Assembly (NCBI GenBank): GCA_037043455.1
Contig: JAWPHD010003264.1
Coordinates: 1 to 64,000 of the forward strand
Reading direction: 5' to 3'
Source of the DNA: Cyrtodaria siliqua
Taxonomy: Eukaryota; Mollusca; Bivalvia; Adapedonta; Hiatellidae
DNA: 64,000 nt
In this document: positions 56,176 to 64,000 of the stretch, one piece after another
How the letters are laid out: each line of letters begins with the position of its first letter
How positions within the stretch are numbered: the stretch's first letter is position 1
Notes under the pieces: model-generated
Told to the model about the DNA's origin: nothing
What the model saw: the letters and a program-made list of their open reading frames with translations, nothing else
Database searches by the model: none
Program-made: the position numbers and the translations under genes

Positions 56176-58140
56176 GGACATTACGGACCATGGACATTAC
56201 GGACCAGACATAACGGACCATATTTAGGGACATTACGGACCATCTATAGGAATATAACGGACCATGATTTGGGGACACTACGGACCATGCTTGAAAATAA
56301 GATGGACCTATAGGAACATAACGGACCATGATTTGGGGACACTACGGACCATGCTTGAAAAGAAGATGGACCTATAGGAAAATAACGGACTATGATTTAT
56401 AATTTCATTTACAGTTTGTTTTAACTTTATTCTCCTCATCCTCTTCATATTTTAATAAATACTTGTATATAAATACTTGTTATCTCTATTTTTTGAAGTT
56501 GTAATCTTAGTATAATCCGTAATGAAGCTATTGTATGGACCTCATTTATCAACAACTATTGTGCATGATATTTGGTGTTATTTACATTTTATATAACAGC
56601 AGATCTTGCCACACATCCTCGCAAATCAATTGTAACGCTTATTAGGATTTGCTCATTTTGATATGACACCTGCCAAATGCCTTCCAAACTAACTGTGAAC
56701 AATTCCCGTGAAATTCCATTTGAAGAAACGGTCGATGGTTATAATGTGACCTAGCTTACAAATTCCTGTGAAATTCCATTAGGTGTTAGAGACCTGTGTA
56801 CACCTACAAGATAGTAAATATTTATACGATTGAATTTTTATTTAATAAAATAATATATAAAATAATTATGTCCCTGATGAATGTAATGTGAAATTACGTC
56901 AATTATAACAGATGTAAGAAAACAAACAAATATTAATAGAAATAGTTTATTTCACAAAGTAATCAAGCACATAAAAATATACACATATACACAAATATAC
57001 ACCTATACATCAACAATATATAGCACACGATCAAAAGCACATCAAACAATACACAGCACACGATCAAAAGCACATCAAACAATACACAATCAATACACAA
57101 CAATATATAGCACATCCATAAATACTGTATACATACAACAATACACTGAGTAGGTACACCATTTAACTTCAAAATGTCACCATATAAGTCACACGGGGCC
57201 GTAAAGTCGTGCACAAGCCTTCAGGAGGCTACTTGTTGATCGTTTATTCGCGGAGTATTCCGCCCACAGCTTCATCAGCCGGCCTTGCGTCATCGCTGCA
57301 GCTCGTCGCTGGTACCGGCGCAGCTTTCGCTCTTTCACTAGCTTACATTGGATTGGGATATCCTTTGCTTCCCTGTGAAGTAGTTCCACGAGCAGGTAGA
57401 AAGGGAGATTCCCTTTCTTGGCACGGCGGTTCAGACGGGCGTGCCATCCCTCCACGTCGTTGTTTGTGCGAATGGAGCGCCCGTACACCGACCATGACTC
57501 TACTGGCTACAACTCGCTCCGCACCCAGGTAGTGTCGACATAGTGGAGGAAGGCGTCCAGTCGTTCGTTGTTGGCGTCGTTTTTGTCCTCGATCTTTTGG
57601 AAGGCTGCTGGAATGTCGTCCGCTGGTAGGAGAGGCAGCGCGAAGACCTTCCGCATGAGCCCATACACGGCGTCCCTGCTACTGTAGGCAGTCTGAAATT
57701 GCACAAAAGTAAATATAACATTATATATTTCACGTTATCATTATCATAATTATTGTCTTCATCATCATCATAAAACTGGTAATTTTGATTGCATTTCATT
57801 AGTGTTAATTAGTTGTAATTATGGCCCGTAATTATCGCCGGCATATCATCAAAGAAATATACTGACAGCCGTTAATTGGCAATCATAAAAGTGTGAAAAG
57901 CCATCTTGATTGGCATACTTTCACTGTACCATTCTCGTTGTCCTAATTTTAAGTCATTTGCAAAACAAGTTGGCATTAATATATTAATGGTCCATTATGT
58001 TCCTATAGGTCCATCTTATTTTCAAGCATGGTCCGTAGTGTCCCCAAATCATGGTCCGTTATGTTCCTATAGATGGTCCGTAATGTCCCTAAATATGGTC
58101 CGTTATGTCTGGTCCGTAATGTCCATGGTCCGTAATGTCC
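56176..58140 (-). mobile_element. Mutator-like element with 154 bp terminal inverted repeats
   Basis: The left arm 56176-56329 and right arm 57988-58140 are near-perfect reverse complements starting GGACATTACGGACCATGG. Each arm is itself made of short 'acattacggaccat'-type repeats, and the left side has one additional ~70 bp inner unit (56330-56400). Between them lies a transposase remnant (57189-57692). MULEs typically have long TIRs and 8-9 bp target duplications; none is clear here ('gtacgaattac' left, 'tgataccgact' right). A 34 bp direct duplication lies at 57010-57085. Confidence 0.75.
57189..57692 (-). pseudogene. MULE-type transposase, C-terminal exon with one stop
   Basis: The minus strand reads from a splice acceptor ('tgtgcaatttcag', ending at 57693). 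The exon encodes TAYSSRDAVYGLMRKVFALP..., VDTTWV and then SVYGRSIRTNNDVEGWHARLN followed by a basic C-terminus. The RTNN-EGWH pattern is a recurrent C-terminal motif of animal MULE-domain proteins. One in-frame TAG at 57507-57509 divides it (VRSEL-stop-PVESW); both sides share the frame. The DDE catalytic core would lie in missing upstream exons. Its GC content is clearly higher than its flanks. It lies inside the TIR pair at 56176-58140. Confidence 0.65.
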
Positions 58141-58532
58141 TGATACCGACTGGAATAGAGTTGAGGAAGGCATGAACGATAACTCTACGTCACGTGACGG
58201 GACTAGGAGGTTACCGTTCTTTGTTATAAGAAAGATGAGAATATCTAAACATAGACATCAATACATCTATGGTATCCATATCTATGGTTCAAAAAATAAA
58301 TAAATAGAGAAACGTTAATGTATAAAATGTTATATTCTCAAATAGATCATGTTACAAACATACCAAATAATAACACATGGGCATCTGAAGTTAACAACTT
58401 ACTTACTAGCCTAATATATGGAATAATAACGATGTCACAAAACTTACTAACCTTATGGAATAATAACTATGTCACAAACATTCAGATAGAAAGGGTTATT
58501 GAGAGGATAATTGATCAATACCCACAAAGCTG
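58141..58532. other. Unassigned spacer
   Basis: A 71-codon frame (58318-58533) has no recognised features. 'cacaaacttactaacc'-type duplication ('tatggaataataac' twice, 58418 and 58453) is the only structure. Confidence 0.35.
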
Positions 58533-58747
58533 AGTAGTATAGAAACAAGGTGGGGTACCAGCACAGTTTCCCCTCGCTGGGCACGAGAAAACTAGTGAAA
58601 TATGCCAGGGGGGACTCAGGCGTAACTCTCATTCACACCAAGATCTAAATGTAAGTCACGCCTAAATCAACACCAACATATTTCAACAGTTTTCTCAAGC
58701 ACCCCGCGACGGGAAACTCCGCTGATACCCCTCGTTTCTATACTACT
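58533..58747. repeat. ~70 bp-arm palindromic element
   Basis: The left arm 58533-58603 begins AGTAGTATAGAAAC and the right arm 58677-58747 ends GTTTCTATACTACT. The arms share 'agtttccc', 'gagaaaact' and 'gaaatatg'. The loop is 70 bp. It lies just left of the viral-like ORFs and may be a MITE or a fragment of their element's terminus. Confidence 0.7.
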
Positions 58748-58791
58748 AATCAATCCGGTTGTCATTTTAATAACATAACATTTGCAACTCG

Positions 58792-59106
58792 TTAAGCAAA
58801 GTCAGACGGAACCGGACAGTAGTCTTCATCATCGCTCTGCATATCATTTTTTACCATGGAGTATTTTATTTTCCTACACTTTGCTATTTTGTATTTCAGT
58901 TCAAGAAGCTCTTCTCTGTTACTATCCAGCACACGTTCATAATTATCCATTTCAACCAGCAATCGCATTTTTTTGGTGTCCATAAAATCATCACGAACTA
59001 CTTCATATTCTACTTGGAGTTGCTTGCTTGTCATTATTTTTTTTCTATATTTATCTTTTAAATTGTTAAGTTTTCTGCAAACCTTGTCTAATCTTTCTTG
59101 CTCCAT
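58792..59106 (-). CDS. Coiled-coil protein of a Polinton-like element, unknown function
   Basis: A 104-residue intact frame starts at ATG with a Lys/Glu/Leu-rich amphipathic composition through residues 1-85, likely a coiled coil, and an acidic tail (SDDEDYCPVP). It lies about 110 bp downstream of the polymerase remnant and on the same strand, so it is likely a gene of the same element. I do not recognise a family. Confidence 0.5.
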   Translation of the reverse strand: MEQERLDKVCRKLNNLKDKYRKKIMTSKQLQVEYEVVRDDFMDTKKMRLLVEMDNYERVLDSNREELLELKYKIAKCRKIKYSMVKNDMQSDDEDYCPVPSDFA

Positions 59107-59220
59107 TATATAATAATACTATATATAATTATTTTTAAACCCTTATTTAATATTTTTAATATCCGTAAATGCTACTCAACTATTACAGTTAACATCTGTC
59201 ATACTCTGTCATAGTATATT

Positions 59221-62200
59221 TTACTTGTATGCTAACGTATCTTGTCCGTTATCTAGTATGTACCGTTTGTCACCATAAGCTGATAAACTTTTTTTATTTA
59301 TTGCATAGCTGCTTATGTTATGCTTTTGTGATCTTATAACTTTCCTCTCATAGTGAGCTTCTGTTACCGTAAACAAAATCTTTTTGTAATCGTCATGTGC
59401 TATCTTTTTTTTAACAACACACTTTTTAACGCCCTTACATTTCTTTGCGCTAACCTTAATATCTAGCTCATACGAATATAGTTTACTTCGCAACCCAACA
59501 AATTCAACAATAGGTATACCGCACGTTTCATCTTTCATCTTGCCAATAACCTTTTTATTATCATTAAAATGAAACTGACTTTTTGGATCATAATCACAAT
59601 TATCAAACAGTTCTTTATCCTTGTAAAAGTCTGCATACACATCTTTCGTTTTTGTTTCATAACACAAGGAATCGGTATCAGTAAATAATAACTTAGCTTT
59701 TCTATCATATTTGTTGTAATGGAAATCATACATCAAATATTTTGACAAGTCTAAAATACACATGCCAACATAACAAGGACGATTTAAAACTAATCGTTCT
59801 TTTATTCTGTTTATGGCAAATAAATTTTCATTAAACATTTTACAAGAAATAAATGAAGGTCTTGCTGCATATTTTTAAGAGAACCTCCTCGTCGTGAGTC
59901 AATTTAACATTAATTCTTTTTCTCAAATTTTCCATAGTTTTACCAAAAACTGAATTGTTCATCAGTTTGAAGAAATCCTTTTCAAAAGCATTTTTACCAG
60001 CTGTTCTCTTGGCAGTATTAACGTCTATGTATATCTTCAACCACTCTGATTCGTCAAACTGTAGTATTCGATGTATTTTTGTTACCTTAATCCAAGCTTT
60101 TTATACAATTCTAAGTTTCTAAAATGCACGACATACTTTTCTTTATTTTTCAACGTCGGAACAAGTTTATTAACATGGCAATGTCCTAAATTAAACTTTT
60201 GTTTTAAATGTTTACAATAGTCTGACAACCACTCATCTTTTATATTTAAACTTTCTGGGGCGAGAGGATAATCATTATGCAAGTAATGTAGTTTCCCGGG
60301 ATACTCGACATCGCACTCAACAATGTAATTTGATTTTCCTTTTTCAAATTTATCAACCCACTTGAAGTTACCAGTAGGTAACGGTTGACACATAGCCCAC
60401 CCATACAAGTTATTAGCATCGAGATATATTATGTACTTGCTTTCTTTTTTTCTTGTCATAGTTTTTCATATATTTATTGTTAGCCTGTGAATATCTGTTT
60501 GCAATATAACTCGTACCGCCTCTTAATCCTTTTTCCACAAACAAATATTGATCAATATCAGTTATTAAATCAAGTTGGATACCAGTCATCTTGAGGCATG
60601 CATCCCAGGCTAAACCAGGACTAATGAAGTAATGACAAGGATCTAATTTGTAATACTCAATGCACATTTTTCTAAAGTTTTCAAAAACATCTGTCAGCAG
60701 CGGCACATCAGTCTTAAGATACAGATCATGATATTCTCCCATATTTTTAATCTTAAATGCTTTCCATATTTTTTTAGCATGATCATAATCTGCATCTGGA
60801 ATATGCTCATCATTAAATTGAGAATAAAAGTTATCATTGCCGGGTAACTTAGTATCCTCGAAGCGTTCAAAACTGTTCATTTAATCATAAGGATAAACAC
60901 CTTTTCGTTTTATTAATTCTAGCTTATCATCAAAGTATTCCTGAGAGGTGTATTGAAACGAAGGGATGTTTTTTACTAAATTTTCTAATGATTGAGACAT
61001 AAACTGAAAACTGTCAATAAACACCAAACTTTGTCCTAACATAAAAGCCATGTTCTTTTCCATGTTATTTGGTATAACATTTATGTTTCGTTTAAACTTT
61101 CCCATGTGTTGCATTATAAAGTGAGAATCATATCCTTTCATGTTATGAAACACATCAGGTATTTTTCTAGTCAACCTGAAATTAATATTGCATACGTCAT
61201 GAGCGCTTCCCCTATACTTCCCAGTTATGTGACAATGGTCCCTGACTTTTCTGATGGAGTTTTTGTATGCCACTGTATAACCCGCGTCACCTTTTTTGAG
61301 AGTTGTTGCAAAACCATTACCACAAATATGACATGATTTAGATTTTTGGAATCCAGCTTCTTCTTCCTGTGACATTACTAGATCTTTTTTAAAGTTTGCA
61401 TTCATAGTTTTCTTGCACCACTTTTCTTCTTCTATCATTTTTTTCTAAAAAATTGTAAACAGCGTCTGGTCGTCTATAGGTTACAACTGGTTTTGAATAC
61501 TGATCATCATAGCAACAAACAACCTTATACCCATAACTGCAATCAGTATGCTTCTGTATGTGATTTTTTAGAATTGTTTGCTACTGAAGAAATACTTTCG
61601 GTCACTGCTTCAAAATCAGCATATATAACAAACGGAACCATTAGCTGCCTGTCATAGTTTTTGAACTTAACTTTTTCTTCTTTGTTTGGCATCTCTACTG
61701 CTTGTTTTCCATTAAGTGAAAGACAAACAGGTTTATGTTTTTCCAGAACTCTTTCTAACGTAAAGCACTGCAAGCATGTTTAACAAAACCATTTTCTTTC
61801 CTTGCGTGCTATTTGATTATACATCAAACTGTTAAAATCATTTATCCACAATAATGATTTTTTTTTCCAGTAATTAAAAGCATATCACATGTTTTTTCCT
61901 GCTTTATTTTTCGATATGTACAAAGGGTATACTTGATTATCTTCATATCCAAATATGTTAAAGCAAATGTTGTTTTGATTTTCGATTTTTGGGATTTGCT
62001 TGGTAGTAACAGGAAATGTAATTCCTTTATAATTTAGATCCCCAATATGCTTTTTGTACTCTGTTATTCTTTGAAGATTTTTTTCAACAGGAAATTCATA
62101 AGCCAAATGGCACCATCTGAAGCATTCGTTATCTTTTTTATTTTTATATTTATTAATCCTTTTTTAGCATTAGCAAGTTCTTTTGGTAAATCTAAATAAG

Positions 62201-62279
62201 AGCTACCTCGTAAAGGATTATACGTTATTCGATTTATATAGTGTGCGTCTAGTGTCTCAATTACCCAACCACTTCCCAT
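59221..62279 (-). pseudogene. Protein-primed DNA polymerase B (Polinton/adintovirus type), broken
   Basis: This is the replicative polymerase of a Polinton/adintovirus-like element. Pieces in order on the minus strand are: N-terminal (61885-62279) with ETLDAHYINRITYNPLRGSS; exonuclease start FVIYADFEAV (61543-61773); a Cys/His module CHICGNGF...VRDHCHITGKYRGSAHD (60881-61438), resembling endonuclease VII/HNH zinc domains; a middle region (60413-60880); palm motif A YLDANNLYGWAMCQP (60082-60459); motif [13 protein letters not shown] (59840-60040); motif C FTDTDSL (59221-59838). It is split by at least six disruptions: an in-frame TAA at 60881-60883 immediately followed by an in-frame ATG, and frameshifts, several next to A/T homopolymers. 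That could be decay or assembly indels. Type II pol B with the NLYGWAM motif is characteristic of these elements. Confidence 0.88.
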
Positions 62280-62313
62280 CTGAATTCAATTTCCAACTTT
62301 ATTTATAATTTCC

Positions 62314-62559
62314 TCACGTGCTTTGTCCAGATGTGGTTGCAGGACCTGTTGCTATGTCTCCCATTGATGTTTTTTTAAAAGTATGTTTCACATCAACACT
62401 TAGTTTAAAGCCGCCCGTTTTTCTTAGTTCCGTTTTAAGAAATTTTATAACGCTTGGTTGTGTTTTCTGCAGTTGAGTGAGCGGATCATTACTGACAACA
62501 TTTACTTTAAAAACCTTGCTATACTGTTTTGGGAATGTTTCAGTTTCTCGGATACTCAT
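62314..62559 (-). CDS. Small ORF upstream of the DNA polymerase
   Basis: An 81-residue frame with an intact start. It contains KVNVVSNDPLTQLQKTQPSV and a GGFKLSVDVKHTF stretch. Such text commonly forms the N-terminal part of the polymerase polyprotein or the adjacent ORF in Polinton-like elements, as I recall it. Here it is separated from the next piece by 35 bp and a frame change. It could be the true polymerase N-terminus rather than a separate gene. Confidence 0.55.
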   Translation of the reverse strand: MSIRETETFPKQYSKVFKVNVVSNDPLTQLQKTQPSVIKFLKTELRKTGGFKLSVDVKHTFKKTSMGDIATGPATTSGQST

Positions 62560-62727
62560 TATTATAATATTACATAAGATTATTTCTGTAAGCCCCTATT
62601 AATTAATTAATTAATTATTCCCTGGTCAGATTATATTACTTTTTAACCGGAATGGTACTAAAATCTTTGATTTCCATAATTTCATTATCATCTGCTATCT
62701 TTGATATCTATATCAATCGTCCATGTA

Positions 62728-62949
62728 TTAGATCGTTTTCTCAAAATTGTTTTTTCCCAAAAGTCCAGCCATCCAATCATTTTTAAAAGCCGCAATATAT
62801 TTTTCCAAGCGTCTCATACAACTTTCACTATAATCATCAATATGCTCTTTTGTTTTATATGTGAGAGCCTTTCCAAGGGCAGCTACTCCAAATAGTATAG
62901 TTTTTTCCTCATCAAAGTGTTTACTTTCTTCTCCTGCATAACTTCCCAT
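62728..62949 (-). CDS. Polinton-like element small ORF, unknown
   Basis: A 73-residue intact frame, MGSYAGEESKHFDEEKTILF at the start, with an aromatic/charged middle. It has no motif I recognise. It is collinear with the polymerase, on the same strand, 170 bp upstream of the small ORF at 62314, and probably part of the same transcription block. Confidence 0.4.
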   Translation of the reverse strand: MGSYAGEESKHFDEEKTILFGVAALGKALTYKTKEHIDDYSESCMRRLEKYIAAFKNDWMAGLLGKNNFEKTI

Positions 62950-63017
62950 ATACTATAGATTGCAGTATTTTTAATTATCCGTACATAATAATTTTAATTC
63001 CTTTGTTAAGTAAAACA

Positions 63018-63302
63018 TCATAGTGGGCAATAAAAGAAACTTCGTATAAAGTTGGATGGTAACTGGCTGCCTCTGAAATTTGTTTCTCGCACAAAGAACG
63101 TAATTTTTTTATATCTCCTTTTTTTTTTCCATGACAGTTTTAGTTGTTTTGCCATTGTTATGATTCTTTCTGTTAAATCTTGAAAGTGTGAACAAATTAG
63201 AAGCCCTGCGTCTAATTCACTCGCATCTTCAAAATCAATAGTTTTTGCATGTTCCGTTTGATCTTCCTTAAAGTTGTTGATTTCAATTTCTACTTGTTCC
63301 AT
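63018..63302 (-). CDS. Polinton-like element small ORF, possible frameshift
   Basis: A 94-residue frame with an acidic N-terminus (MEQVEIEINNFKED), a central hydrophobic/helical stretch and a Lys-rich run at a T10 homopolymer (about 63119-63128). The frame there may be shifted, since the tail is low-complexity and an alternative frame continues to 62975. Function unknown. Confidence 0.4.
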   Translation of the reverse strand: MEQVEIEINNFKEDQTEHAKTIDFEDASELDAGLLICSHFQDLTERIITMAKQLKLSWKKKRRYKKITFFVRETNFRGSQLPSNFIRSFFYCPL

Positions 63303-63367
63303 TTATACAATTACATAAGATACTATTTCTTTAAGCCTATATTTTAAAAATATAATTCTATAATATA

Positions 63368-63927
63368 ATGAATTGCAAATATTGTGAAAGAGTTTTAGAT
63401 ATTATTGATCCTCCAGAGGTGTGCTCACATTTTACATGACTAATAAAAAGAAGCTTTGTAAATATTGTACCAGAGCCAAGCTGTGTTACAAGTGTACTTA
63501 CGCATGAACAAATTGTAACGATACTCGTGAAGTTTTCGATAACGAACGTATTTGCCTTAATTGCGGCACTCACAACGGCTACAATCTTATTGTAAGTTAC
63601 AATTACAGCCGAAAGAAAACTATTTACCACAGAAAGTACCATTTAGATAAATACTTGATAGCATTTGATTTGTCTTCTAAAAATAGACAAAGATTTGAAG
63701 ATTTGTTTTATAAAATTGTAAAGATTTTGGATAAGCGGGAAGGTCGGAAAAGATCAATCAAATTTGAATACAATTTTCAGAAAATATTTAAAATAATAAA
63801 AATAGAAAAAGAAACAAAACTGATTAAAACAAAATCAACCAGAGAAAAGTACGATAGGATATGGAAACAAGTTGAATTACGACTGGATGCTATGACCATT
63901 TACTTAAATTTTCCAGAGGTTCTGTGA
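63368..63927 (+). pseudogene. Zinc-finger protein, possibly VLTF3-like (viral late transcription factor)
   Basis: The plus strand is opposite to the polymerase. It starts MNCKYCERVL at 63368, then a frameshift near 63437 and an in-frame TGA at 63505-63507. From 63508 it is open to 63927. Visible are several CxxC pairs (CKYC, YKC, CLNCG) and, after them, an YHRKYHLDKYL motif followed by a Lys-rich helical C-terminus ending FPEVL. Giant-virus late transcription factors of the VLTF3 type have zinc ribbons plus an Y-R-H-like segment and this size range, so the assignment is a plausible inference only. The first methionine of the intact part is at 63655. Confidence 0.4.
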
Positions 63928-64000
63928 AGTTATCATTCTTTTGAATTTCTAATATTTTATTAAAGACAATATTAATTATCTCCTCATCACTTTCTAGTCC

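Noticed and set aside
57209..57532. Plus-strand 107-codon ORF
   Set aside because: It is the antisense shadow of the MULE transposase exon, which has the recognisable motif.
62701..62895. Plus-strand 64-codon ORF
   Set aside because: It is antisense to the small same-strand ORF at 62728-62949, which is collinear with the polymerase.

Overview
The window looks like nuclear DNA from a bivalve mollusc. It is AT-rich, has splice signals, and is packed with tandem 150-170 bp modules that end in ACGG-type microsatellites and a terminal hairpin. That build matches the Pearl/HINE (Helentron-like) elements described from bivalves. This is inference from architecture; no species marker is visible. Only one convincing host coding segment is present: the terminal exon of an ELOVL-type fatty-acid elongase on the minus strand (15086-15754). 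Nearly everything else is mobile or tandemly repeated DNA.

Layout. 1-5560: several families of ~150-165 bp core repeats, some in inverted Pearl-like elements. 5890-12000: a SINE-like dispersed repeat and three minisatellites (32, 35 and 44 bp units). 13428-14670 and 17467-23757: Pearl-like elements, including one complete element (19082-21449) nested inside another with no target duplication, flanking the elongase exon. 23887-27190: a TIR-bearing MITE, a second copy of the bipartite Pearl-like element, a cluster of TGACGTCA palindromes and a GGTGCACC repeat. 27985-34165: consecutive LINE and SINE insertions separated by the same 11 bp word AGACATTAGAG. 34480-44645: more SINE, MITE and minisatellite DNA, including a G-rich 38 bp array that repeats a G-quadruplex motif. 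44690-49822: a ~40 bp satellite split by SINEs, a hAT-like MITE and foldback palindromes. 50140-52980: a 1.4 kb unit in tandem, carrying a duplicated exon-like block. 53030-55195: a broken non-LTR retrotransposon. 56176-58140: a Mutator-like element with 154 bp TIRs and a transposase remnant. 58790-64000: the edge of a Polinton/adintovirus-like element with a broken protein-primed DNA polymerase B, small companion ORFs and a possible zinc-finger late-transcription-factor-like gene.

The genes do not form a pathway. The functional logic is that of mobile DNA: non-autonomous elements share 3' ends with LINEs (28800-34100), MITEs land inside satellite arrays, and nested insertions expose element boundaries. 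The most unusual signals are the repeated AGACATTAGAG insertion target, the covarying end structures of the Pearl-like families, reciprocal SINE insertions in two duplicated segments, and the virus-like gene cluster at the right end.
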